Shown: piece by piece, positions 35,885-47,008 of the stretch
How the letters are laid out: every line of letters begins with the position of its first letter
Position numbering within the stretch: position 1 is the stretch's first letter
NCBI RefSeq assembly: GCF_900115155.1
Contig: NZ_FOVM01000004.1
Coordinates: 249,341-313,340, forward strand
From: Mycetocola miduiensis
Lineage (GTDB): Bacteria; Actinomycetota; Actinomycetes; Actinomycetales; Microbacteriaceae
Direction: 5' to 3'
DNA: 64,000 nucleotides
The notes under the pieces: model-generated
The model's database searches: none
Told to the model about the DNA's origin: nothing
The model's input: only the letters and a program-made list of their open reading frames with translations
Made by a program: the position numbers and the translations under genes

Positions 35885-37402
35885 ATGACTGCCCCCACCA
35901 CAGACCAGGCCGCCGAGCCGACCGCTGAAGAGATCTCCGAGCAGAAGGCCGTTCGGCGGGCGAAGAGGGAGCGGCTGATCGAAATGGCCGCGGATGCCGG
36001 CGGCGGCGCGTACCCGGTGGCCGTCCCGGTGACCACAACGATTCTGGCCGTCCGTGAGAAATACGGCTCGCTCGAAGCCGACGAAACGACGGGCGATGTC
36101 GTCGGCCTCGCCGGCCGTATCGTGTTCCTTCGCAACACGGGCAAGCTGTGCTTCGCGAGCCTCCAGGCCGGCGACGGAAGCCGGATCCAGGCCATGGTGT
36201 CTCTCGCCGAGGTGGGGGAGGAGTCCCTCGCGCTCTGGAAGGAACTCGTCGACCTCGGCGACCACCTGTTCGTGTCGGGTGAGGTGATCTCGAGCCGCCG
36301 CGGAGAACTGTCGGTCATGGTTCGCGAGTGGACGATTGCGTCGAAGGCCATCCTGCCGCTGCCGAACCTGCACAACGAGCTCAGCGAAGAAAGCCGTGTC
36401 CGCAGCCGCTACCTCGACCTGATCGCGCGTGAACAGGCGAGGCAGAACGTCATCCAGCGGTCGAAGACCATGGCCAGCCTGCGCAAGACCTTCACCGATC
36501 GTGGCTACCTCGAAATCGAAACCCCGATGCTGCAGGTCATGCACGGCGGAGCATCCGCTCGCCCGTTCGTCACGCACTCCAACGCGTTCGACACCGACCT
36601 CTTTCTGCGGATCGCGCCCGAGCTCTACCTCAAGCGCGCCATCGTCGGCGGTATCGACCACGTCTTCGAGATCAACCGCAACTTCCGCAACGAAGGCGCA
36701 GACTCCACCCACAGCCCCGAGTTCGCGATGCTCGAGGCGTACGAGGGGTACGGGGACTACAACTCCATCGCCGATCTCACCCAGACCCTGATTCAGGATG
36801 CCGCCCTCGCGGTCGCTGGTTCCCACACGGTCACCTGGGCCGACGGCACCGAATTCGACCTCGGAGGAGAGTGGGACCGAATCTCCATGTTCGGCAGCCT
36901 GTCTGAGGCCGTCGGTCGCGAGATCACGCCGGAGACCCCGATCGAGGAGCTCAAGGAACTGGCCGACCGGGAGGGCATAGTCGTGCCGCACCCGCTCCAC
37001 GGCAAGTACATCGAAGAACTCTGGGAGCACTTCGTCAAATCGCGGCTGGTGCGGCCCACTTTCGTGCGGGACTTCCCGGTCGACACGTCGCCGCTCGTGC
37101 GTGCACACCGTTCGATCCCCGGCGTGGTCGAGAAGTGGGACCTGTACATCCGCGGTTTCGAACTCGCCACCGGCTATTCCGAGCTCGTCGATCCCGTCGT
37201 GCAGCGGGAGCGGTTCGTCGAGCAGGCTCGCCTTGCCGCGGGTGGAGACGTCGAAGCGATGCGCCTCGACGAGGAATTCCTCCGCGCCCTTGAGCACGGC
37301 ATGCCCCCGACCGGTGGCATGGGGATGGGCATCGACCGGCTGATGATGGCCCTTACCGGACTCGGCATCCGCGAGACCATCCTGTTCCCCCTGGTGAAAT
37401 GA
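35885..37402 (+). CDS. lysS: Lysyl-tRNA synthetase (class II)
   Basis: A 505-residue class II aminoacyl-tRNA synthetase. An N-terminal OB-fold anticodon domain (AGRIVFLRNTGKLCFASLQ) is followed by the catalytic core: motif 1 region near RKTFTDRGYLEIETPML, motif 2 FEINRNFRNEGADSTHSPEF and motif 3 GGMGMGIDRLMMAL. Length and motifs are normal. It ends the folate/pantothenate run. Confidence 0.96.
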   Translation: MTAPTTDQAAEPTAEEISEQKAVRRAKRERLIEMAADAGGGAYPVAVPVTTTILAVREKYGSLEADETTGDVVGLAGRIVFLRNTGKLCFASLQAGDGSRIQAMVSLAEVGEESLALWKELVDLGDHLFVSGEVISSRRGELSVMVREWTIASKAILPLPNLHNELSEESRVRSRYLDLIAREQARQNVIQRSKTMASLRKTFTDRGYLEIETPMLQVMHGGASARPFVTHSNAFDTDLFLRIAPELYLKRAIVGGIDHVFEINRNFRNEGADSTHSPEFAMLEAYEGYGDYNSIADLTQTLIQDAALAVAGSHTVTWADGTEFDLGGEWDRISMFGSLSEAVGREITPETPIEELKELADREGIVVPHPLHGKYIEELWEHFVKSRLVRPTFVRDFPVDTSPLVRAHRSIPGVVEKWDLYIRGFELATGYSELVDPVVQRERFVEQARLAAGGDVEAMRLDEEFLRALEHGMPPTGGMGMGIDRLMMALTGLGIRETILFPLVK

Positions 37403-37412
37403 GAACTCAACG

Positions 37413-37559
37413 ATGAACGACTATCTGCCCAAGGAAGAACTGAACCCGAAGGATCCGAACAAGCCGTCGACGAACCGGATCATCATCTGGGTGATCGTCG
37501 CCGGCGTGGGAATGTACATGGTGATCTCCGGCGTGATCGGAATCGTCACGGCGGGATGA
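37413..37559 (+). CDS. Small single-pass membrane protein, 48 residues
   Basis: The gene starts 10 bases after lysS. The first 25 residues are hydrophilic (MNDYLPKEELNPKDPNKPST), followed by a single membrane helix (IIIWVIVAGVGMYMVISGVI). Such short proteins between lysS and the next gene are common in the family but unnamed. The ribosome-binding site is weak. Confidence 0.6.
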   Translation: MNDYLPKEELNPKDPNKPSTNRIIIWVIVAGVGMYMVISGVIGIVTAG

Positions 37560-37592
37560 CCGCTGGCGGCCCCGGGGTATCCTTGTAGGGTC

Positions 37593-37796
37593 ATGGACAA
37601 TTACTGGCTCAACGCGCTCTGGTCGATCATTCCGACCGCACTCCTCGGGGTGGTCTTCTGGTACATCATGCGCGCCATCATCCGCGCCGATCGCCACGAG
37701 CGTGCTGCCTACTCCGAGCTCGAAGCGGCGGAACGGTCGCGACTCGGGTTGCCGCCTGCAGCGAGCACGCCGACGAACGGGCCCGTCGAGAACTAG
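37593..37796 (+). CDS. Small membrane protein, 67 residues
   Basis: One N-terminal membrane helix (residues ~8-27, LWSIIPTALLGVVFWYIMRA) is followed by a basic and acidic cytoplasmic tail (RADRHERAAYSELEAAERSR). Function unknown. It lies between the 48-residue protein and cardiolipin synthase, in the same direction. Confidence 0.6.
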   Translation: MDNYWLNALWSIIPTALLGVVFWYIMRAIIRADRHERAAYSELEAAERSRLGLPPAASTPTNGPVEN

Positions 37797-37850
37797 CAGT
37801 TCCAGGCCGATAGGCTGGAGGAGTTCTTTCCCGACGACAGGAGCCCGTGC

Positions 37851-39329
37851 GTGGATCTAGCGGCTCTTTGGGCGATCATGTTCGCCGACTGGTGGGTCGT
37901 CCTCTTCTTCACGATCGACTTCATCATCCGGGTCATCGCGATCATCGTCGTTCCACGCAACCGCCGCCCAACCGCAGGCATGGCATGGCTTCTCGCGATC
38001 TTCTTCTTGCCCTACGTCGGCGTCATCGCGTTCTTGCTCATCGGGAACCCGAAGCTTCCGCGAAAGCGGCGTGAAATCCAGACCGAGATCAATGAGTTCA
38101 TCCAGATCGCCGGGGAAAACCTTCCGAAGCAAGTTCTGCAGCCGGGGCTGCCGCTGTGGTTCACGAACCTCGTTCGCCTGAACCGTAACCTTGGCTCCCT
38201 GCCGCTGCTCGGTGGCAATGAGGCGCGGCTGCTCGGCGATTACGACAAAAGCCTCGCCGCCATGACCGAGGCGATCGACGCCGCACACCATCACGTGCAC
38301 GTCGAGTTCTACATTCTCAGTTGTGACCAGACGACCGCACCGTTCTTCGACGCACTCGAACGCGCCGTTCAGCGCGGCGTCGCCGTGAGGATCCTGCTCG
38401 ATCACATGGCGAACCTCCGCACCAAGGGATACCGCAGAACCCGGCGCAGGCTCGACGCCACCGGTGCCGAATGGCACCTGCTGCTTCCGCTGCAACCCTT
38501 GCGCGGCAAGTTCCAACGACCGGACCTTCGAAACCACCGCAAGATCCTCGTCGTCGACGGGGACGTTGCGTTCATGGGTTCCCAGAACGTCATCGACCGC
38601 AGTTACAACAAGCGAGGCAACATCCGTCGCGGCCTGCAGTGGCAGGAACTGGTCGCCCGGGTCGAGGGCCCGGTGGTCGGCGGGATCAACGCGATCTTCC
38701 TCAGCGACTGGTACAGCGAAACCGGCGAACTCGTAAGTCGAGAGATCGACGTCACCGATCCCGACCTCGACGACGGTGACCTCGATTGCCAGGTCGTGCC
38801 AAGCGGTCCCGGCTTCGACGGCGAGAACAACCTGCGGCTGTTCCTCGGGCTGCTCTACGCCGCCCAGAAGCGCATCGTCATCACCAGCCCGTATTTCGTG
38901 CCTGACGAGTCGATGTTGTACGCGATCACCACCGCTGTGCAGCGGGGCGTGCCCGTGGACCTCTTCGTCTCGGAAATCGGCGATCAGGCCCTCGTCTACC
39001 ACGCGCAACGCTCGTACTACGAAGCCCTGCTCAAAGCAGGCGTGCGTATCTACCTCTATCCCGCCCCGTACATCCTGCACGCCAAGCACTTCACCATCGA
39101 TGACGACGTGGCGGTGATCGGGTCCAGCAACATGGACATGCGCTCATTCGGCCTCAATCTCGAGGTGTCGCTCATGGTTCGTGGCGCCTCGTTCGTGTCG
39201 GACATGCGGGCGGTCGAAGACGAGTACCGGCTCAAGAGCCGCGAACTCACCCTCGATGAATGGATGAAACAGCCGCTTCGGTCGACCATCCTCGACAACG
39301 TTGCCCGCCTCAGTTCGGCGCTTCAGTAG
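37851..39329 (+). CDS. cls: Cardiolipin synthase
   Basis: A 492-residue phospholipase D-superfamily enzyme that joins phosphatidylglycerol molecules. Two N-terminal membrane helices (residues ~8-60) are followed by two HKD motifs: NHRKILVVDGDVAFMGSQN and HAKHFTIDDDVAVIGSSNMD. The start is GTG 37851 with AGGAG upstream. Some actinobacteria use a CDP-alcohol phosphatidyltransferase instead; this one is the Bacillus/E. coli type. Confidence 0.93.
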   Translation: MDLAALWAIMFADWWVVLFFTIDFIIRVIAIIVVPRNRRPTAGMAWLLAIFFLPYVGVIAFLLIGNPKLPRKRREIQTEINEFIQIAGENLPKQVLQPGLPLWFTNLVRLNRNLGSLPLLGGNEARLLGDYDKSLAAMTEAIDAAHHHVHVEFYILSCDQTTAPFFDALERAVQRGVAVRILLDHMANLRTKGYRRTRRRLDATGAEWHLLLPLQPLRGKFQRPDLRNHRKILVVDGDVAFMGSQNVIDRSYNKRGNIRRGLQWQELVARVEGPVVGGINAIFLSDWYSETGELVSREIDVTDPDLDDGDLDCQVVPSGPGFDGENNLRLFLGLLYAAQKRIVITSPYFVPDESMLYAITTAVQRGVPVDLFVSEIGDQALVYHAQRSYYEALLKAGVRIYLYPAPYILHAKHFTIDDDVAVIGSSNMDMRSFGLNLEVSLMVRGASFVSDMRAVEDEYRLKSRELTLDEWMKQPLRSTILDNVARLSSALQ

Positions 39330-39390
39330 GAGCCAGCAGAAACGCATCCCGTTCGGGGGCGGATGGGCGATGCAGGCATAGTCTTGCCGC

Positions 39391-40119
39391 ATGGAAGCAT
39401 GGCTGGCGGCCGGGGCCGGAGCTCTGGCGGGGGGAGCGTTGCTCGTCGGTGCCATCATCGCCTGGTTCGTTCGTGTCCCTCGACGGGTCGTCGCAACGAT
39501 CATGGCTTTCGGATCCGGTGTCCTGATCTCGGCCCTCGCGTTCGACCTCGTCGAAGAGGCAGCGGAGCAGGGCGGGTTCTGGCCCGCGATGACCGGATTC
39601 CTCGCCGGAGCCATCGTCTACGTGGCTGCGAACCTCCTGCTTGACCTGGTGGACGCGCGGAACCGGCGCGGTTCGGGGCAGTCGCCCGGAACCGGAACCG
39701 GCATCGCCATCGGCGCGCTTCTCGATGGGATTCCCGAGACCGCTGTGCTCGGCCTCAGCATGGTAGGGGGCGGCCAGCTCAGCATCCCGGTGCTGCTTGC
39801 GATCATCATCTCGAATGTCCCGGAAGGGCTGGCTTCCACGGCTGAGCTGAAGGCCGACGGCCGTAGCACCAGGTACGTGTTCGGGTTGTGGATCGGTATC
39901 GCTGTCGCGTGCGCGTTGTCGTCGCTCGGCGGGTTCGTCCTCCTGCAGGATGCTTCGGCCGGAGGAACCGCGTTCGTGACCGCCATCGCCGCCGGAGCCA
40001 TCCTCGCCATGATCTGCGACACGATGATCCCCGAAGCGTTTCGCGACGCCAAGGCGTTCACCGGGCTTATCGCCACGATCGGGTTCTTCGTCAGCTTCGC
40101 CGTCCACCAGCTGGGCTGA
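39391..40119 (+). CDS. ZIP-family metal transporter
   Basis: A 242-residue protein with about eight membrane helices and the ZIP-type glycine/acid pattern (FDLVEEAAEQGGFWPAMTGF; LLDGIPETAVLGLSM; IIISNVPEGLAST, corresponding to HNxPEG). The usual His of HN-x-PEG is Ser here, so metal affinity or selectivity may differ. It probably imports Zn(II) or another divalent ion. Confidence 0.8.
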   Translation: MEAWLAAGAGALAGGALLVGAIIAWFVRVPRRVVATIMAFGSGVLISALAFDLVEEAAEQGGFWPAMTGFLAGAIVYVAANLLLDLVDARNRRGSGQSPGTGTGIAIGALLDGIPETAVLGLSMVGGGQLSIPVLLAIIISNVPEGLASTAELKADGRSTRYVFGLWIGIAVACALSSLGGFVLLQDASAGGTAFVTAIAAGAILAMICDTMIPEAFRDAKAFTGLIATIGFFVSFAVHQLG

Positions 40120-40128
40120 GGGCCCGAG

Positions 40129-40359
40129 TCAGCTGCGATCGCGCTCGAGCAGCTCCCCGACGTCGCAGCCCAGCGCGTCGCAAATGGCCACGAGTGTCGA
40201 GAACCGGATCGCCCGGGCCCGGTTGTTCTTCAACACCGACAGGTTGACGATGCTGATGCCGATCCGCTCGCTCAGTTCGGTCAGCGTCATCGAGCGTTCG
40301 GCAAGCAACTCGTCGAGTCGGCACCGGATGCCGGTGGGCTCGTCGTCTGCGGCGCCCAC
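40129..40359 (-). CDS. XRE/Cro-type transcriptional regulator (YozG-like)
   Basis: A 76-residue DNA-binding protein. A helix-turn-helix covers almost its whole length (RCRLDELLAERSMTLTELSERI; GISIVNLSVLKNNRARAIRFST). It is the last gene of a three-gene operon with DUF2975 (GTG start overlapping the previous stop by one base) and may repress it through the TTATCGATAA sites. Confidence 0.85.
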   Translation of the reverse strand: MGAADDEPTGIRCRLDELLAERSMTLTELSERIGISIVNLSVLKNNRARAIRFSTLVAICDALGCDVGELLERDRS

Positions 40360-40547
40360 TAAACGCGACCTGCCGTTTCGCGTTGCATCCGCTCGCCGAT
40401 GCGGAAGGCCGCCGCGACGGCCAGCCGGAGGATGGTCACGTCCTGCTCGGATTTCTCTGACCCCCGCAGGCGCACAATTAACAGGAGAAGACCGACGAGA
40501 AGCAGGCATCCGACTGTGACGAGGATGAGGAGCAGTACGCCACCCAT
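40359..40547 (-). CDS. Small membrane protein in the DUF2975 operon
   Basis: A 62-residue protein with one long hydrophobic segment (LLLILVTVGCLLLVGLLLLI) and a short basic tail ending in RIGERMQRET. The C-terminus resembles that of the DUF2975 protein upstream (KAGERLQREAEGLV), hinting at a partial duplication. Overlaps both neighbours by one base. Confidence 0.7.
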   Translation of the reverse strand: MGGVLLLILVTVGCLLLVGLLLLIVRLRGSEKSEQDVTILRLAVAAAFRIGERMQRETAGRV

Positions 40548-41161
40548 CAGACGAGTCCCTCCGCTTCACGCTGCAGTCGTTCGCCGGCTTTGAACGCAAG
40601 CGCCACAGCCGCCAGGGCCGTCGCGACGAAGTATGGCGCAAGCGAGGCGGTCCCCACCACGCTGTCGTAACCGCTGTAGCCGACGGCGGCGAAGGCGCCG
40701 TTCACCCCGATCGTCTGGAACAGCCCACCGAGTGCTGTGCCGACCACGATCGCGACGGAGGTCGTGATCACCAGCCGCCTGTTCGTGCGGGAGAAGGCGC
40801 GCCCTCGCATCAGGTTGCGGCAGAGAAGGCCCAGACACGCGACGATCGTGAGGACCATGAGCGCGTCGATGAGAACGGCGAGCGCGAGGGAGGCGATGAC
40901 GAAGCCTGACAGGTTCGAGACCGTGAGAACTCCCTGGTCGATCGCTACGGGGACGAGGGCCCCGTCCGGTCCGATGGGCACCGAGGCGGGTGTGTCTACG
41001 AACGGCACCAAAACCTCGACGGCGGAGTTCGGCAGGATCCCCGAGAGTCGGACGACGGCGAACCCGATGGTCGCCGCGGCGACGACGGCGCCCACGACGA
41101 TTACCGTCCACAGATCAGCGCGGTCCGACCGGGTCGGGCGGACGGTGGTGTCGAGCTGCAC
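40547..41161 (-). CDS. DUF2975 membrane protein
   Basis: A 204-residue protein with four membrane helices and the DUF2975 pattern (ALMVLTIVACLGLLCRNLMRGRAFSRTNRRLV). It pairs with a YozG-like XRE regulator in many Firmicutes and Actinobacteria. The start is GTG 41161, with AGGAG upstream; a longer reading from TTG 41194 would lie inside the operator. Function unknown. Confidence 0.8.
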   Translation of the reverse strand: MQLDTTVRPTRSDRADLWTVIVVGAVVAAATIGFAVVRLSGILPNSAVEVLVPFVDTPASVPIGPDGALVPVAIDQGVLTVSNLSGFVIASLALAVLIDALMVLTIVACLGLLCRNLMRGRAFSRTNRRLVITTSVAIVVGTALGGLFQTIGVNGAFAAVGYSGYDSVVGTASLAPYFVATALAAVALAFKAGERLQREAEGLV

Positions 41162-41175
41162 GGCTCTCCTAACGA

Positions 41176-41214
41176 TTATCGATAACAATGACAATCGATA
41201 AGTTATCGATAAGC
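41176..41214. promoter_or_regulatory. Three TTATCGATAA operator-like palindromes
   Basis: TTATCGATAA occurs at 41176-41185 and 41205-41214, and a shorter ATCGATAA at 41196-41203 between them. The array lies just upstream of the DUF2975 start, so it may be the binding site of the XRE regulator. Confidence 0.65.
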
Positions 41215-41243
41215 GTTACGGCTGTCAAGACTTCCCCACCGTC

Positions 41244-41303
41244 GTTCCGGTGACGCAAGAACTCCGAATGTCGGCCTATTCGGTGCTTGTGCGTCACTGG
41301 AAC
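41244..41303. repeat. 60-base palindrome, element A
   Basis: Arms GTTCCGGTGACGCA...CCGAAT and ATTCGG...GCGTCACTGGAAC around an 8-base centre. The core GGTGACGC-N-CCGAAT is shared with element B at 42173-42260. It lies next to the 3' end of the DUF559-like gene, so it may double as its terminator. Confidence 0.7.
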
Positions 41304-41305
41304 CT

Positions 41306-41983
41306 TCAGGGGCGCCAGCCGCGAGATTCGAGCGCTTCACGAACCCGCGCGACAAGGACCTCGCGTCGTCCGATGAGCGTCGACGAAACCTGAATCACTA
41401 TCCAGCCTTCCCGACGGAGAGCCTCAAGTCGCTCGATGTCCTTCGCGTAGAGCGCCCCGTGCAGCTGCCCCTGGTACTCGATGGCGATACGATACCGCGG
41501 GTACGCGAGATCCACGCATGCCAGGAACCCACCATCTCTACCGTAGACATCGGTGTTGAGCACGGGTTCGGGCAGCCCTGCAGTGACGAGGATGAGACGG
41601 CAGAGCGACTCCATCGGTGACCACGCGTCCTCGCGGATGAGGTCGAGCGCCTCGCGTAGCTTCGCTGCGCCAACGCGTCGCCCGGCCCCGAGGGCGGCCG
41701 CGAGTTTCGCCCGAGTCGTGAGCGGCTCTCGGCCGACATCCGGTCGCAGGAACCCCTCGCGCCACACCCGGCAGAAGTAGTCGCCGATTATCACGAGTGT
41801 CTCGACCGGAAGGAGACCGAGCGACGCCCAGACGGATGCCGCCGAAGCGACACGCAGCCCCGCAATCTCTGTCGTCGTCGTTGTTCGCGGGTCAGCGCGG
41901 TGACCCCGCACGCCGCGGCCTCGCGGCAGCCCGGATTGCCCGTACACCGAGACGTCGAGCGGCGATCCGCCGAGAAGGTTCAC
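41306..41983 (-). pseudogene. DUF559/Vsr-like endonuclease-domain protein, probably N-truncated
   Basis: The 225-residue reading frame ends in a restriction-endonuclease-like domain: CVDLAYPRYRIAIEYQGQLHG has the conserved Asp and Glu-x-Gln, followed by ERLEALRREGWIVIQVSS. Actinobacterial relatives are usually about 300 residues and begin with a ~80-residue AbiEi/HTH-type region, which is missing here. The frame opens abruptly at GTG 41983 without a ribosome-binding site, and upstream in-frame codons run to a stop without the missing domain. It lies between palindromes A and B. Confidence 0.6.
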
Positions 41984-42400
41984 GGGTGCACGGAAGGGGG
42001 CCTCAGATCGTTGCCGGCGAGGCGGTGACGGCCCACGCCGAGTGCTCTGGCATCAGCGAACTTGAAGACGGGGCCCAGCTCTGGCAGAAGTGGGTTCGGT
42101 GTTCTCATCCGCGAATGGTGGCACGCGCCGGCTTTCTCCGTCGGGGTTTTCCACAGGGCCCCCGCCGACGCCTTCTGGTGACGCTAAGGCCCGAATTGTG
42201 CTCTCCGGTGACGCTAAGGCCCCGAATGGGGCGCTATTCGGGGTTTTTGCGTCACCGGAAGCGGATGATTCCCTAAGCAGGGGCCGCCGCCTTGAGCGAC
42301 GCTTCGCGCCCACAGCGAACACGGGCCAAATCGGAAGCAACGGTCGTTACGCTCTTTTTAACGGCGTCCCCATCCCTGCCCGGATGCCCAAGGAGCGAAC
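41984..42400. other. clpC upstream region
   Basis: It contains element B (42173-42260) and the clpC promoter region. The left part could hold decayed coding sequence of the endonuclease N-terminus, but I cannot trace it. AAGGAG lies upstream of the clpC start. Confidence 0.5.
42173..42260. repeat. Palindrome element B with half-copy
   Basis: A full copy (42202-42260) has arms CTCCGGTGACGC..CCCCGAAT and ATTCGGGG..GCGTCACCGGAAG. A left half-copy (42173-42202; CTGGTGACGCTAAGGCCCGAAT) precedes it in direct orientation. The core matches element A on the other side of the endonuclease-like gene. Confidence 0.7.
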
Positions 42401-44929
<2,529 letters not shown>

Positions 44930-44941
44930 GGTCGGATGTTT

Positions 44942-44977
44942 CGAAAGGCCGGGAGGGTTTCCCCTCCCGGCCTTTCG
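44942..44977 (+). terminator. Terminator of clpC
   Basis: CGAAAGGCCGGGAGGG and CCCTCCCGGCCTTTCG form a 16-base perfect stem around TTTC. There is no long T run after it, but A and T tracts lie inside the stem; it may also serve the convergent lipoprotein gene. Confidence 0.8.
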
Positions 44978-45033
44978 GCGTCCTGGGGGGTTTCCGTCGA
45001 GCCAGACCCAGAGGAGTCAGTGCGACTGTCCGG

Positions 45034-45534
45034 TCAGTACCCCGAGGAATCTGCGGCGGTGTCGATCTTGGTGCCGTCAGGACCGACCACCCACCAGACA
45101 CCGCCGACCCCCTGTCCCGTGACATCGCCCGCGGCCTCATCGGGGGCGTACAGGTAGAGCGGAAGTCCGTTGAGCGTGACCTGGAGCGATCCGTCATCGC
45201 GAGTGATCGTCCCGATAGTGCCGGTGACACCGTCCACCGTTGGGCTCTCGCTCGTCGTGGCGACCGGGGGCCAGGCGGCCAGGCAGTCGCCCGAGCAGAC
45301 GGACTTGCCGGAGTCGGCCGTGTCCTTGTCGAAGATGTACACCGTCATCCCCTCGCCGTCCACAACGATGTCTCCGAGAGTCGTATCAGCGACAGCGAGC
45401 TCTGCGTCGCTCGCTGATTCGGAGCTCTCGGCTGGTGCGGGGGTGTCGGCCGCCGGCGCGTTCGAGGCGCATCCGGACAGTCCCACGATGCTCAGGCTGA
45501 CTGCGGCAAGTCCGAGGATCAATTTCCTGTTCAT
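45034..45534 (-). CDS. COG4315-type secreted-repeat lipoprotein
   Basis: The 166-residue lipoprotein (MNRKLILGLAAVSLSIVGLSGC; lipobox LSGC) contains two repeats of the unknown-function secreted repeat: TVYIFDKDTADSGKSVCSGDC-LAAWPPV, then LNGLPLYLYAPDEAAGDVTG and VGGVWWVVGPDG. The paired Cys of the first repeat (SVCSGDCLAAWP) are typical. It diverges from the ECF sigma gene, whose product might transcribe it, but this is inferred only from position. Confidence 0.82.
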   Translation of the reverse strand: MNRKLILGLAAVSLSIVGLSGCASNAPAADTPAPAESSESASDAELAVADTTLGDIVVDGEGMTVYIFDKDTADSGKSVCSGDCLAAWPPVATTSESPTVDGVTGTIGTITRDDGSLQVTLNGLPLYLYAPDEAAGDVTGQGVGGVWWVVGPDGTKIDTAADSSGY

Positions 45535-45726
45535 GTTCGTCTTCCAATCTGCGGGAAGAGGGACGGGGTTCCCCCTCAGTGAGATACACGATGCGTGGCG
45601 GCGAAAGGTTCACTTCCGGTCCCTGCGGTGCGCGCAGGGAACCCGAGTAGATTGTGGCGCGACGAACTCGCCGCCCTCCGGTGAACCGAACGGGCGGCTG
45701 CCTCGTTGTTGAGTACGGAGGCGACA

Positions 45727-46233
45727 ATGTCGACGGAACACACCGAACTGCTTCGTGCGCTGCACGACGAGCACGCCGGTGCGCTGACTCGCTTCGTCTA
45801 CCACCTCACCGGCGACAGCGCCCTCGCGGAGGACGTGGTGCAGGAGACGCTGTTCCGGGCGTGGAAGCATCCGGAAATCCTCTCGCAGAGCAGGGGCTCC
45901 GCACGTGCGTGGCTGTTCACCGTTGCCAGAAACCTCGTCATCGACGACCGGCGGAGCGCGCACCACCGGCATGAACTCGCGACCGGGACGCTTCCCGAAC
46001 GGTCCACCCCGGACGGGATCGACGGCGTCCTGGACGCCTGGCTGGTATCGGATGCTCTCGGCTCCCTCTCGGAAGAACACCGGGTGGTCCTCGTGCAGAC
46101 CTACTATCTGGGACGTTCGGTCGCTGAGACGGCCAGCGAACTCCGGGTTCCCTCCGGAACGGTGAAGTCGCGCATGCACTACGCGTTGCGGGCGATGCGC
46201 CTCGCGCTGCAGGAAAGAGGAGTGACCCAGTGA
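45727..46233 (+). CDS. ECF sigma factor
   Basis: A 168-residue alternative sigma factor. Region 2 (HAGALTRFVYHLTGDSALAEDVVQETLFRAWKHPE) and region 4 (LSEEHRVVLVQTYYLGRSVAETASEL; VPSGTVKSRMHYALRAMRLAL) are both present. The start at 45727 (MSTEHTELL) has GGAGG upstream. It is coupled to its anti-sigma factor by GTGA overlap, so the pair is co-regulated; the arrangement resembles SigK/RskA and SigL/RslA pairs. Confidence 0.9.
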   Translation: MSTEHTELLRALHDEHAGALTRFVYHLTGDSALAEDVVQETLFRAWKHPEILSQSRGSARAWLFTVARNLVIDDRRSAHHRHELATGTLPERSTPDGIDGVLDAWLVSDALGSLSEEHRVVLVQTYYLGRSVAETASELRVPSGTVKSRMHYALRAMRLALQERGVTQ

Positions 46234-46991
46234 CCGGCACGCATGACCTGTATCGCGAGTGGGACGCCGCGTACGTTCTCGGTGCTTTGAGCCCGGAGGA
46301 CCGACGCGCGTTCGAACGCCACCTCAGCGACTGCACGCGGTGTGAGACCGCTGTCGCGGAACTCGCCGGCATGCCCGGAATCCTGGGACTTCTGAGGGCT
46401 TCGGATGCCCGTGCTGTCGGTTCTGACGGGGATCCGCTCCGCGAGGGGACCCACCAGGCAACAACCGTGCAGCGTCTCGCAACAGCTGTCGGGGCGGAAC
46501 GTCGAAAGAGGCGGCGGCTGGTGGCCGCCGGCGCGGTGATCGCCGCCGGAATTCTCCTGACCGCCGGAATCGTTCTGGGCGGGACGGTTTTTGCCTCCCG
46601 CGTCGACGAAGCCATCCCCGCACCATCGAGCACGCCGTCGAGCAGCGTCCCAGCGGACGTCCTCGAGATGACGCCGCTTGCCTCAGGGACTCTGACGGCA
46701 GAGCTGACGGTGACGCCGAAGCGGTGGGGAACCCTGCTGGCGTGGGAATGCCGATACGGCGGCACCTCCTGGACCGATCCCGCCGGCGGCCCGGTCGAGT
46801 CACCCCAGTACGCACTCGTGGTGACCAGGTCCGACGGCACCGAAACGGCGGTCGCCACCTGGCGGGCAGCCGGAAAGCGCGCGGGCGAACTTGCGGCGGC
46901 AACGAGCATCCCGGCCGACGACATCCGCAGTGTTGACATCCGCACGGTGTCGGGGAACCAGCCTCTGGCGCGGGCCACGCTGCGTGGTTGA
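46230..46991 (+). CDS. Transmembrane anti-sigma factor (zinc-finger/RskA type)
   Basis: A 253-residue protein. The N-terminal cytoplasmic part has HLSDCTRC (His-x3-Cys-x2-Cys zinc-binding anti-sigma motif). One membrane helix lies at residues ~92-116. The extracytoplasmic C-terminal domain matches RskA (ELTVTPKRWGTLLAWECRY onward). Membrane-bound RskA-type anti-sigmas release their sigma after regulated proteolysis. The start is GTG, overlapping the sigma stop. Confidence 0.88.
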   Translation: MTGTHDLYREWDAAYVLGALSPEDRRAFERHLSDCTRCETAVAELAGMPGILGLLRASDARAVGSDGDPLREGTHQATTVQRLATAVGAERRKRRRLVAAGAVIAAGILLTAGIVLGGTVFASRVDEAIPAPSSTPSSSVPADVLEMTPLASGTLTAELTVTPKRWGTLLAWECRYGGTSWTDPAGGPVESPQYALVVTRSDGTETAVATWRAAGKRAGELAAATSIPADDIRSVDIRTVSGNQPLARATLRG

Positions 46992-47008
46992 CCAGATCGC
47001 TCGAGAGG

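Noticed and set aside
36545..36560. GGAGCATCCGCTC in lysS, resembling the island leader hairpin
   Set aside because: It is coding sequence (Gly-Ala-Ser-Ala) and lacks the flanking stem bases; the likeness reflects the frequent GCATCC word.
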